A stretch of DNA of 64,000 bases from Halorubrum rubrum (lineage in GTDB: Archaea; Halobacteriota; Halobacteria; Halobacteriales; Haloferacaceae): positions 1 through 64,000 of the forward strand of contig NZ_JANHDM010000009.1 of the NCBI RefSeq assembly GCF_024494685.1, given 5' to 3'. Within the stretch, counting starts at the first letter, position 1. Each line of letters opens with the position of its first letter. Positions 24,226-32,497 of the stretch are shown piece after piece. The translations under genes and the position numbers were made by a program. The notes below the pieces were generated by a model that ran no database searches, was not told the DNA's origin, and saw only the letters and a list, made by a program, of their open reading frames with translations.

Positions 24226-25374
24226 TCACCGCGACTGCCGGTAGATGAGGTTGCGCTGGATGTCGTTCGCGCCCTCGTATATCACCGGTATCCGGGCGTC
24301 GCGGTGGACGCGGGCGATCCGTCGGTCCGCGAGGACCGAGCGCCCGCCGTGGAGCTTCATCCCCTTCTCGGCGCAGTCGACCGCGACCTCCGTGGACTTC
24401 GTCTTCGTCAGCGCCGCCCAGTAGCCGGCGTCCTCGCCGTTCGCGACCTTCTCGCAGGCGCGCCAGTTGAGCGCGCGGGCGGCCTCGAAGCCGATGCGCA
24501 TGTCGGCGAGGGTGTGTTGGACCGCCTGGAACTCGTTGACGGTTCGGCCGAACGCGTTACGGTCGTGGACGAACGCCTCCGCCTCCTCGATGGCGGCGGC
24601 GGCGAGCCCGAGCCCGTGGCCACCGACGATCACCCGGCCGTGGTTGAAGAAGTCGGCGAGGACGTAGAAGCCGCCGCCCTCGCTGCCGATGACGTTCCGC
24701 TCGGGGACGAAACAGTCGTCGAGGACGATGTGGCCCTGCTTCGACGCGCGCATCCCCATCTTCTCGGGGATGTGCTCGGCCTCGTACCCCTCCGAATCGG
24801 TCTCGACGACGAAGAGCGTGTAGTTGGAGTAGCGGTCCTCGCCGTCGCCGGTCTTCGCGTAGACGGTGAGCCAGTCGGCCTCCACCGCGTTACCGACCCA
24901 GTACTTCTCGCCGGTGATCTCGTAGCCCCCTTCGACCTTCTCCGCCTCGGTGGTCATCCCCGCGAGATCGGAGCCGGTCTCCGGTTCCGAGACCGCGAGC
25001 CCCGAGATCTGGTCGTTCTCGGCGACCGGACGGAGGTACTCCTCCTTTTGTTCGTCGGTGCCGTACCGCTCGAGCATCTCACAGCCGAAGCTGGCGAGCT
25101 GGAGGGTGAGCGCGATGCCGGCGTCGGCGCGGTAGAACTCCTCCGCGATCGCGAGCACCTGCGCGAGGTCGAGCCCCCTCCCGCCGTACGCCTCGCCGAT
25201 GTCCTGCGCGACGAGCCCCGCGTCCATCCCCGCCTCGAGGACGTCCCAGGGATACTCGCCCGACTCGTAGTACGCCTCCGCGTTCGGCGCGACGTGCTCG
25301 TCGGCGAACTCGCGGGCCTCGTGTTTGATCTCCCGTGCGCGTTCCGGCACGACGCTCTCGTCGAGTAGGTCCAT
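24226..25374 (-). CDS. Acyl-CoA dehydrogenase
   Basis: The 382-residue flavoenzyme catalyses the first beta-oxidation-type step. It shows the N-terminal helical domain, the FAD/acyl-CoA segment ISGLAVSEPETGSDLAGM, KYWVGNA, and the C-terminal helical domain with ARVHRDARIPVIYEGANDIQ, whose Glu is in the catalytic-base position of short/medium-chain members. ATG at 25374 has a TTTTATCAC element ~27 bases upstream. It lies 83 bp after purA in the same direction but with its own promoter. Substrate chain length is unknown. Confidence 0.93.
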   Translation of the reverse strand: MDLLDESVVPERAREIKHEAREFADEHVAPNAEAYYESGEYPWDVLEAGMDAGLVAQDIGEAYGGRGLDLAQVLAIAEEFYRADAGIALTLQLASFGCEMLERYGTDEQKEEYLRPVAENDQISGLAVSEPETGSDLAGMTTEAEKVEGGYEITGEKYWVGNAVEADWLTVYAKTGDGEDRYSNYTLFVVETDSEGYEAEHIPEKMGMRASKQGHIVLDDCFVPERNVIGSEGGGFYVLADFFNHGRVIVGGHGLGLAAAAIEEAEAFVHDRNAFGRTVNEFQAVQHTLADMRIGFEAARALNWRACEKVANGEDAGYWAALTKTKSTEVAVDCAEKGMKLHGGRSVLADRRIARVHRDARIPVIYEGANDIQRNLIYRQSR

Positions 25375-25457
25375 GCCCGCAGTCCGACCCACCGTGATAA
25401 AACGTTCGTGGAACAACGAAAAACGTTGGGTTCGTTTATCCGTTCGAGCGAATCCGC

Positions 25458-26819
25458 TTACGCGTCGGACGCCGAGAACGGGTTCGAAAGCTCGATCGTC
25501 TCCTCGCGGTCCGGCCCGACGCCGATCGCGTACACCGCGGCGTCCATCTCGTCGGCGACGAACTCCGTGTAGGTCCGCGTCGCCTCGGGGAGCGCCCCGT
25601 ACCCCTCCGCCGCGACCGCGGTCCAGTCGACTTCCGACCAGGTGTCGAACTCGCGGTACACCGGCTCACACCGCTCCCACTGTAGCGTCGTCGTGGGAAC
25701 GGTGTCGAGCCGTTCGCCGTCGAGGTCGTAGCCGACGCAGACGTGAAGCTCCTCGAGGTCGGCGAGCACGTCGACGTGGTTGATCGCGACGCCCGTGAAC
25801 CCCGAGACGCGCGAGGCGTGGCGCAACATCGGGAGGTCGAGCCAGCCGATCCGTCGCGGTCGGCCGGTGACCGTCCCGAACTCTCCGCCCTTCTCGCGGA
25901 TGTCCTCGGCGAGGGACTCCTCGCGGTCGTCGCCGTCGAGCTCCGTGGGCATCGGTCCCGAGCCGACCCGCGAGAGGTACGCCTTCACGATGCCGACGAC
26001 CTCGCCCGACCCGACGGTCGTGACGCCGAGCCCGGAGCCGACGGTCGCGCCGCCGGCGGTCGGGTTCGAGGAGGTGACGAAGGGGTAGTTGCCGTGGTCG
26101 ACGTCGATGGAGGTCCCCTGTGCGCCCTCGAAGAGGATCCGGTCGCCCGCCTCTCGGCGACGGTGGAGGAAGTCGCTGCAGTTGACGGTCATCCCGTCGT
26201 CGGCGAGTCGGTCGCCGAACTCGACGAACTCCTCGAAGAGCGCGTCCACGTCGAAGGCGTCCGCGTGTTCGGAGGCGTCCACGTCGAGGCCGTACACGCC
26301 CTCGGCGACGGCGCGGTTGTGCGAGACGGCGTACTCGAGCCGCTCGCGGAGCACGTCCGGATCGAGCAGGTCGCCGATCCGGATCCCGCGTCGACCCGCC
26401 TTGTCCTCGTAGGTGGGGCCGATCCCGCGACCCGTGGTGCCCACCTCGTCTCCGGCGTCGTCGTCGGCTTTGACCGCCTCCTCGATGCCGTCGAGGACCC
26501 GGTGGTACGGGAGGATGACGTGCGCCCGGCGCGCGACCCGTACGTCGGGGTCGAGCCCGCGCTCGCGGAGCCCGTCGATCTCCGAGAAGAGCGTCCGCGG
26601 GTTGACCACGCAGCCGTTGCCCAACACGCCGATCGTGCCCCGAACGGCCCCGCTCGGCACCAGCGATAACTTGTACTCCTCGCCGCCTTCGACGACGGTG
26701 TGGCCGGCGTTGTCGCCGCCCTGATAACGGACTACGACGTCCGCGTCCCCTCCCCACCGGTCGACGAGCGCGCCCTTGCCCTCGTCTCCCAGTTGGGAGC
26801 CGACGATGGTGACTGTCAT
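25458..26819 (-). CDS. purA: Adenylosuccinate synthetase
   Basis: The 453-residue enzyme joins IMP and aspartate with GTP in AMP synthesis. It starts MTVTIVGSQLGDEGKGALVD, the GTP-binding signature with the catalytic Asp12. Then come GGDNAGHTV with the catalytic His, TTGRGIGPTYEDKAGRRGIR, FEGAQGTSIDVDHGNYPFVT and the aspartate-loop region VTGRPRRIGWLDL. Length is typical. The promoter is in the AT-richer gap to the right. purC is also in this window (49106-50167) but is not linked. Confidence 0.96.
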   Translation of the reverse strand: MTVTIVGSQLGDEGKGALVDRWGGDADVVVRYQGGDNAGHTVVEGGEEYKLSLVPSGAVRGTIGVLGNGCVVNPRTLFSEIDGLRERGLDPDVRVARRAHVILPYHRVLDGIEEAVKADDDAGDEVGTTGRGIGPTYEDKAGRRGIRIGDLLDPDVLRERLEYAVSHNRAVAEGVYGLDVDASEHADAFDVDALFEEFVEFGDRLADDGMTVNCSDFLHRRREAGDRILFEGAQGTSIDVDHGNYPFVTSSNPTAGGATVGSGLGVTTVGSGEVVGIVKAYLSRVGSGPMPTELDGDDREESLAEDIREKGGEFGTVTGRPRRIGWLDLPMLRHASRVSGFTGVAINHVDVLADLEELHVCVGYDLDGERLDTVPTTTLQWERCEPVYREFDTWSEVDWTAVAAEGYGALPEATRTYTEFVADEMDAAVYAIGVGPDREETIELSNPFSASDA

Positions 26820-27162
26820 ACCGCTACCCCCTTCCGACCGGGGGGTAAAACAGATTACGGTCCGTCGTCGCGATCATGGCACGAACGTGTATGAATCCCG
26901 CACACACTGTCGGAAGATATCGTCGTTCGTGCCATCCCACTGGTGGAGCGGTCTTCCGTCCGATCAACAAAACGGGTATCGAAGCGCGGAAGCTACTCGA
27001 AACGTGCCGTACCCGTCCGTATCGATCTCGTTTCTCAGTCTCCCGTGTTCCCTGAATATCCGTTGTCCCCGAAATCCAATTCATCTGATACATTCCGCGT
27101 TTCGAACTAGTATCGTGTCGGTTATCATAACGTTTAACATGGACCGGTAGCACCCACGGGTT
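26820..27162. other. Lower-GC intergenic region, two divergent promoters
   Basis: This 343-bp gap is visibly richer in A and T than its surroundings. It holds the purA promoter region (a TAATCTGTTTTA stretch near 26845-26856 on the minus strand) and, at the right end, CGTTTAAC (27131-27138), 25-32 bases before the TBP-like gene. Frames crossing it do not look coding. It marks the left edge of a compositional islet. Confidence 0.5.
27131..27139 (+). promoter_or_regulatory. TATA element of the TBP-like gene
   Basis: AACGTTTAACATGG contains a TATA-like core about 28 bases before the ATG at 27163, consistent with a nearly leaderless transcript. Confidence 0.45.
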
Positions 27163-27588
27163 ATGTCGACGAACACGATCCCGCTGGAAGAGATCCGCGC
27201 TCAGGCGGCCGATCTCCCCGTCGATCTCTACGAGGGTGACGCCACTGCGTATGCCAGGTTCGATCAGGCGTTCTCGCTCGAATCCGTCGCGATCGCGTTG
27301 GGTGAGTCTGACTGTCTGTACGATGAGGCGACGTTTCCCGGTGTCGTGTATCAGCCGGACAATCTTCCGACGACGGTTGTCGTCTCCGGAGATGGGACCG
27401 TCCTTTCCATCGATGCGACGGAGGAAGCACACGCGAGGTCGGCAGTCTCGAACGTGATCGATACGTTAGACGACCTCGGGTTGATCGTGGACGCTCGCAC
27501 CCCGGAGATCTCCACGAACGTACGAACCGTCCCGTTCTCGTTGACTCCTCCGTCCGTAGAGACGCTGGGCTACGACGATGACTCGTGA
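27163..27588 (+). CDS. TBP-like protein with one complete TBP repeat
   Basis: The 141-residue protein aligns by eye with the first half of archaeal TBP: FDQAFSLESVAIALGESDC, then FPGVVY (residues 58-63, the DNA-intercalating stirrup motif of TBP), TTVVVSGDGTVLSID, and a helix ending DTLDDLGLIVD. After this it enters the start of a second repeat (TPEISTNVRTVPFSL, like TBP's PEIxVQNIV) and stops about 15 residues later, so the second stirrup is absent. The phenylalanine expected in the first repeat's IFxSGK strand is lost. It may be a decayed TBP or a regulator. The propeller gene follows after 90 bp. Confidence 0.75.
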   Translation: MSTNTIPLEEIRAQAADLPVDLYEGDATAYARFDQAFSLESVAIALGESDCLYDEATFPGVVYQPDNLPTTVVVSGDGTVLSIDATEEAHARSAVSNVIDTLDDLGLIVDARTPEISTNVRTVPFSLTPPSVETLGYDDDS

Positions 27589-27678
27589 CGTCTGCCACGC
27601 CCGGGTCTCGCCGATCCAGCATCGGCGGACGTGGTCGGAAACCAACTCACCTCGCCGCTGGATTCAGGTGATCGGAAC

Positions 27679-28683
27679 ATGAAACGAGAGCAAGCTGAGG
27701 GGGATGCTGGGGAACTGCTGTGGACCTTCGAAATCGGAAGCCCGATCGCTTCCTCGCCGACGGTGGTCGACGAGACCGTCTACGTTGGAAGTGACGACGG
27801 ATTCCTGTACGCGATAGACACGAACACCGGCGCCCCACTGTGGCGTTTCGAAACTGACGCTCCAGTGGTGAGTTCGCCAACCGTGCGAGACGGGACGGTC
27901 TACGTCGGGAGCGTCGACGCGAGACTGTATGCTGTAGACGCAAGCACTGGCACCGAGCGGTGGCACTTCGAGGCTGAGTACCGAATCGACTCCTCGCCGG
28001 CGGTGGTCGATGGGACGGTCTATATCGGAAGCTGGGACGAACGTTTGTACGCAGTGGATGCGGCTACCGGGATCGAGACGTGGACGTTCGAGACCGGGGG
28101 AGAGATCTCAGCTTCGCCGGTGGTCGCCGACGGGACTGTCTACGTCGGGAGCTGGGACGAAAACTTGTACGCGGTACACGCTACTACTGGTGACGAGCAG
28201 TGGGCCTTCGAAACTGATGGCTACGTTACTTCGCCGACGGTGGCCGACGGGACTGTCTACGTCGGGACCAACTCTCCTACCGGGGTGTCGTATCTATATG
28301 CGGTGTACGCAACCATCGGGACCGAGCAGTGGCGCTTCGAAACCGGGGATGCGGTCGGTTCATCGCCAGCCGTAGGAACGGGCATCGTATACGTCGGGGA
28401 CGATGGCGGTCACCTGTCTGCGGTGGCTACCGACGACGGTACCGTACACTGGACCTTCAAAACCGGGAGTTGGATCCATTCGTCGCCTGCGGTGGTCAGC
28501 GATACCGTTTACGTCGGAAGTGCCGACGAGAACCTGTATGCGGTGGATGCGGCCACTGGTACCGAACGGTGGACTGTCCACACCGACGGCGAGATCTCGT
28601 CCTCACCGACGGTGGTAGACGGGACGGTCTACGTCGGGAGCGAAGACGGATCCCTGTACGCGGTGAGGGCGTCACGGAACTGA
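27679..28683 (+). CDS. Eight-repeat PQQ-like beta-propeller protein
   Basis: The 334-residue protein consists almost entirely of eight tandem ~40-residue repeats of the form WxFETGxxIxSSPTVVDGTVYVGSxDxxLYAVD, the PQQ-binding-like (BamB/quinoprotein) propeller pattern. It has no signal peptide or lipobox, so it is probably cytoplasmic, unlike most relatives. The repeats are also similar at DNA level, pointing to recent expansion or gene conversion. A GTG at 27631 could add 16 residues, but the ATG at 27679 precedes the first repeat more closely. It follows the TBP-like gene, and partnership is inferred. Confidence 0.85.
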   Translation: MKREQAEGDAGELLWTFEIGSPIASSPTVVDETVYVGSDDGFLYAIDTNTGAPLWRFETDAPVVSSPTVRDGTVYVGSVDARLYAVDASTGTERWHFEAEYRIDSSPAVVDGTVYIGSWDERLYAVDAATGIETWTFETGGEISASPVVADGTVYVGSWDENLYAVHATTGDEQWAFETDGYVTSPTVADGTVYVGTNSPTGVSYLYAVYATIGTEQWRFETGDAVGSSPAVGTGIVYVGDDGGHLSAVATDDGTVHWTFKTGSWIHSSPAVVSDTVYVGSADENLYAVDAATGTERWTVHTDGEISSSPTVVDGTVYVGSEDGSLYAVRASRN

Positions 28684-28844
28684 GCCGCCGTCGGCGATCC
28701 CCTCTGCTGGCGACGATCTGATCTCGAACGCCCGGTATACCACGTACGTGAGTACGGCGGCCGGCCGGATCCGTGATCCGAACCGTTAACTACTCGCATG
28801 TCAAACCGTGAGCCGGAATTCGTTCGCCGTCCCTCGACAGCAAC

Positions 28845-28853
28845 TTTTAAAAA
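28845..28853 (+). promoter_or_regulatory. TATA element for leaderless wHTH gene at 28879
   Basis: CTTTTAAAAAG lies 26-34 bases before the ATG at 28879. It rules out the in-frame ATG at 28798, which lies upstream of this TATA box. Confidence 0.65.
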
Positions 28854-28878
28854 GGGGCATGACGAGTTAACATATGGC

Positions 28879-29184
28879 ATGATAGATCGACTCGAGAAAG
28901 AGGTAGATATGCTGGAGCGGCACCTCCAGGTGCTGCGGATGGTCATCGAGAACGAACCGATCGGGATCGTCAAGATGTCCAACGAGACGGGCTATCCCCA
29001 CCACAAGGTCCGTTACTCGCTTCGGGTCCTCGAGGAGGAGAACCTCATCGAACCCTCCAGTCAGGGCGCGATCACGACCGAGCGCACTCACGAGTTCGTC
29101 GACGAACTCGACGAGAAGCTCGACGACACGGTCGAGAAGCTCGGCTCGATGCGGATCGACGACGCCGCCGAAGTCGAGAACTGA
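28879..29184 (+). CDS. Small winged-helix transcriptional regulator
   Basis: The 101-residue protein opens MIDRLEKEVDMLERHLQVLRMV, a helical dimerisation segment. A winged helix follows, with IVKMSNETGYPHHKVRYSLRVLEEENLIEPS covering the HTH, recognition helix and wing, then a C-terminal helix. It is conserved in haloarchaea; targets are unknown. An in-frame ATG at 28798 would add 27 residues but lies ahead of the TATA box, so 28879 is chosen. It converges with the coiled-coil gene. Confidence 0.8.
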   Translation: MIDRLEKEVDMLERHLQVLRMVIENEPIGIVKMSNETGYPHHKVRYSLRVLEEENLIEPSSQGAITTERTHEFVDELDEKLDDTVEKLGSMRIDDAAEVEN

Positions 29185-29272
29185 TCGACTGACCCGTTTC
29201 GACACGCCGTCCGAACGACACGCCGGCCGAGTTTTCCCGACGACGGGAGTCGCGACTCCGTACGGTTCCGCT

Positions 29273-31696
29273 CTACAGGTCCGGGACTGTCAGGTGGAAC
29301 CCGCCCTCGCGCGACTCCACCAGACACAGGTGGTAGCCGCGTTTCCGCGAGAGCTTCACGAAACTCTTCCGTTTCGACCGGTTGAACAGTCCGCCGCCGA
29401 CCGCGTCGCTCGCGGCCTCCAGCGCGTCCGGTTCGAAGAAGCTCGCCGTCACCGCGAACGCCCCGGCGAACGCCTCGTTCGACTCCGCGATGACTCCGCC
29501 GTTCGCGACGAGCGACTCCAGGGTCGCGCCCGCCGTCGGCGCGCGCGAGTCGTTGAGCTCGGCGACGAAGAGCGGGTTGCCCATGCGGTCGCGCAACACC
29601 AGGTCGAACGATCGCTGCTCGCGAACCTCCTCGCCGTTCTCCTGGATGACGACGGAGACGGATCCCCCGATCTCGGCGCGGTCGATCTCGGGGAGCGCGT
29701 CGTAGAGGTCACGCAGCGCGCTCCCGTTGCCCGTCTCGCCGACCTCGAAGGGGAGCTCCTCGACGAGCCACCGGGTGAAGCCGTACTCCATCGTGCCCCG
29801 TAGGAACGACTCGAACGGATCGCCGTCGACGAGCAGCCCTTCGGTCTCGAAGCTCGTGTGGTGTTCGATCCGGAGGTTCTGTCGAAGCTCGTCGCGGCTC
29901 ACGGTCCCGTCGTGAGCGTCCTCGAGCGTCGCGCCGCCCTTCGACTCGTACCTGATGAACAGGTTGGTTCCCTCGCGCGCCTCGGCGGTCGACAGACTTC
30001 GTTCGCCCTCGGGGAGCCGCGACTCGGCCCGATCGAGCTGGTCGCGGAGGCGCTCCGCCTCCGTGCGGAGCCGTTCGATCTCGCTCTCGAGCCGGTCACG
30101 CTCCGCCTCGAGTTCGTCCCGCTCCGCCGTCACCTCCTCCAGTGCCTCGCGGACATCGTCACGCTCCGCCTCGAGCTCGTCGCGCTCGGCTTCCATCCGC
30201 TCGCGGGCGGATTCGGCGGTCGAAAGCGCGGATTCGAGCTCCTCGATCCGTTCGCGGACCTCGCTCGGAACGCGCCCCGAGACGGCGGTCCGCCCCGATC
30301 CGGACCGCTCCGTCGACCGCGGGCTCGGCGACGACCGCTCGGCGGAACCGTCTCCGGCCGTCGATCCCCCCGAGGCGGTTCCGTCCGTCCGGGACTGCTC
30401 CGGGGGTCCCGCCGATCCGCCGGATCGGCCCGAGGGACTTCCACTCCGCCGATCCCCTCGTGACGGCGACCCGGCCGACGGGTCCTCGCCGCACTCGCTG
30501 GTTTCGGACGGGTCGAGCGCGGGGATCGATTTCGTTTCGCGCCACTGTGCCTCCTCGGAGAAGACGTCGTCCGAGGGATCCGTCGGCCTGGCCGACGCCT
30601 CGGCCCGCCGTCCGGGTTGCCCTCCCGTCGCGTTCCGGTCCGTCGCCGCAGCGTTCCGGTCCGCCGTGGCGTCGTCTCGGTCTTTCCTCGAGGCGGTCTC
30701 GGATCCCGTGGTCGAACGGGATCGACCGACGCGATCGTCGGACCCGGTCGCGGTCGACGACGACGTAGCGAGGCCCTCGTCGCCGTCCTCCGCGTCGTTC
30801 CCGTCGCGGTTCCGCTTCGTCTCCGTCGACGCGGAGCCGTCCGTCTCCATCGCGGTCGAGACGTCCCTCGATTCCCCTTGCTGACTGTCGGAGTCGACAC
30901 TGTTGCCGTCGGACCGTTCGACTCGCCGGCGGTCGTCCTCGTCGGACGCGTGGTCGGCGTCGTCGGTCCCGCCGGAGACGTTCGCTCGGGTCGCGGGTTC
31001 GCCCCGGTCGTCCGCGTCTCCGCCTTGCTTAGCGTCCGCGTCTCCGCCTTGCTCGGCGTCCGCGTCTCTGCCTTGCTCGGCGTCCGCGTCTCCGCCTTGC
31101 TCGGCGTCCGCGTCTCCGCCGTCGTCCGCGGCCACATCGACCCCGGCACCCCGAGCGGCCTCCGGGATCTCTCGGACGTCGAGGTCGGCCTCGTAGACGG
31201 TGTATATCCCGATCTCGTCGTTCGCGAGATCGAACGCGTCCTCGCCGGTCTCGAGCCGGCGCGCGTTCCCGACGAAGGCGGCCGCCATCGACTCGCCGGC
31301 GGTGTAGGCGACGTAGTAGTCGCCGGAGAGCACGTTCTCGGAGAGTTCGACGTAGCCGGTAAAGCCCCCCTGGGAGAGCTTCCGGTCCGCCTCCGAGAGC
31401 GGCGTGTCCTTCGTGTAGTACTGCGCTCGCTGTTCGCCGCCCTCCTCTTGCATCGCGAAAAGCACCGGAAGCGCCTGGTGGGGCGCCTCGTAGACCGTTC
31501 CGGAGGCGTCGGCGAACGCGTCGAGATCCGCGTCGACGGTCCCGACGACGCGACCGTCGAGCATGAACAGCCACCCGGTACCGTCGGTCGCCGCCCCCGA
31601 GAAGCCGCGGTCGGCGAACCGGCGGAGGTCGTCGAATCCGTCGTCGAACCCTCGCGCGTCCCACCCGGTGATGTCCTCCCTTCGCTGTGCGTCCAT
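29273..31696 (-). CDS. Large acidic coiled-coil protein with repeat-rich disordered middle
   Basis: The protein is 807 residues. Residues 1-185 form a globular domain (MDAQRREDITGWDARGFDDG...). Residues ~190-460 are disordered, rich in Asp, Ser and Gly, and include about four copies of DADAEQGG. A coiled coil of ELEAERDEL-type heptads follows (~470-545), and then a ~260-residue C-terminal alpha/beta domain (FIRYESKGGATLEDAH ... LVLRDRMGNPLFVAELND). I recall this as a haloarchaea-specific family (DUF7527-like) without known function. A TATA-like TATTT ~27 bases upstream supports the ATG at 31696. Confidence 0.75.
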   Translation of the reverse strand: MDAQRREDITGWDARGFDDGFDDLRRFADRGFSGAATDGTGWLFMLDGRVVGTVDADLDAFADASGTVYEAPHQALPVLFAMQEEGGEQRAQYYTKDTPLSEADRKLSQGGFTGYVELSENVLSGDYYVAYTAGESMAAAFVGNARRLETGEDAFDLANDEIGIYTVYEADLDVREIPEAARGAGVDVAADDGGDADAEQGGDADAEQGRDADAEQGGDADAKQGGDADDRGEPATRANVSGGTDDADHASDEDDRRRVERSDGNSVDSDSQQGESRDVSTAMETDGSASTETKRNRDGNDAEDGDEGLATSSSTATGSDDRVGRSRSTTGSETASRKDRDDATADRNAAATDRNATGGQPGRRAEASARPTDPSDDVFSEEAQWRETKSIPALDPSETSECGEDPSAGSPSRGDRRSGSPSGRSGGSAGPPEQSRTDGTASGGSTAGDGSAERSSPSPRSTERSGSGRTAVSGRVPSEVRERIEELESALSTAESARERMEAERDELEAERDDVREALEEVTAERDELEAERDRLESEIERLRTEAERLRDQLDRAESRLPEGERSLSTAEAREGTNLFIRYESKGGATLEDAHDGTVSRDELRQNLRIEHHTSFETEGLLVDGDPFESFLRGTMEYGFTRWLVEELPFEVGETGNGSALRDLYDALPEIDRAEIGGSVSVVIQENGEEVREQRSFDLVLRDRMGNPLFVAELNDSRAPTAGATLESLVANGGVIAESNEAFAGAFAVTASFFEPDALEAASDAVGGGLFNRSKRKSFVKLSRKRGYHLCLVESREGGFHLTVPDL
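31010..31122. repeat. 24-bp coding tandem repeat
   Basis: The unit GTCCGCGTCTCCGCCTTGCT plus CGGC recurs about 4.6 times with a few substitutions. On the minus strand it encodes DADAEQGG repeats inside the disordered part of the coiled-coil protein. Whole-codon length means copy-number change would not shift the frame. Confidence 0.9.
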
Positions 31697-31849
31697 CTTA
31701 CCGGTATTCCCCGGCACCGACCCAAATACTTTCCGGACCGTGAGACGGCCGTCAGACAGCGGATCGACCGGATCCGCTCCCGTCGGTCGTGGCGGATCGT
31801 CCGCGGATCGCTTCGCCTCGTCCGCCGGTCGCTCCGCGTCGATGATCGA

Positions 31850-32344
31850 TCACTCGTCGGGGGTCGATCGCTCCGCGTCGGCCACGGTCGCTATCGCCTC
31901 ACAGCCGAGGGCTACCACGTCGGCGTCGAACTCGCCCGCCCGCAGCTCCGCGGGAGTGTACCACGACCACGCCTCGGCGTCCGCCTCGTCGTCGCCGCGG
32001 GGATCGATCTGACGGGTCGGAACCCGCGCGTAATAGAGGTGATCGATGTGCTGGTGGCTCACCGATCCATCGGGATGGACGTCGATGTCGTGAAGCATCT
32101 GGTGGGCCGGCTCCGGAAGCGGCCGCCCGTTCGGCGTCTCGACGTCCGCGCGGTCGGCGACGAGTTCCGCCTCGAGTCCGGTCTCCTCACGCACCTCACG
32201 GATCGCCGTCTCGTGTGGCAGCTCGTCGCGCTCGATGTGCCCGCCCGGAGGGAGGCGGATCCCCAGCCGCTCGTGTTCGTGAAGGGCCGTCGCGCCGTCG
32301 TTGACGACGTAGGTGGTCGCCGTGAAGTGGCGTGTCGTCTCCAT
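31850..32344 (-). CDS. Nudix hydrolase
   Basis: The 164-residue protein has a complete Nudix box: GGHIERDELPHETAIREV followed by REETGLEAEL. The catalytic EE pair is intact, so it should hydrolyse a nucleoside diphosphate-linked compound using magnesium. METTRHFTATTYVVND is a typical first strand. The substrate cannot be told. Its start lies ~150 bp from the IMPase gene, which diverges from it. Confidence 0.9.
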   Translation of the reverse strand: METTRHFTATTYVVNDGATALHEHERLGIRLPPGGHIERDELPHETAIREVREETGLEAELVADRADVETPNGRPLPEPAHQMLHDIDVHPDGSVSHQHIDHLYYARVPTRQIDPRGDDEADAEAWSWYTPAELRAGEFDADVVALGCEAIATVADAERSTPDE

Positions 32345-32497
32345 ACGGACCCCTCGACTCGCCGCGGCTTGTGCGTTCGGGACCCGGTCGACACGTCACC
32401 GCCCCGTCGACGCGTCTCGTCAGCTCAGGGATACGTCTCGTCGCTTCGTGGACGCGTTACACCGGGTTCTTTCACCGCCGTGGCCGATCGGCGGACC

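Noticed and set aside
26824-27432. 202-codon minus-strand frame across the purA/TBP-like gap
   Set aside because: Basic composition, overlaps both promoters and the TBP-like gene, and no recognisable domain.
29294-30884. Several long plus-strand frames across the coiled-coil gene
   Set aside because: They are Arg/Ser-rich shadows of the minus-strand gene, which alone has acidic composition and coiled-coil heptads.
31010-31122. 24-bp repeats considered as a CRISPR array
   Set aside because: Units are contiguous without spacers and keep the reading frame.
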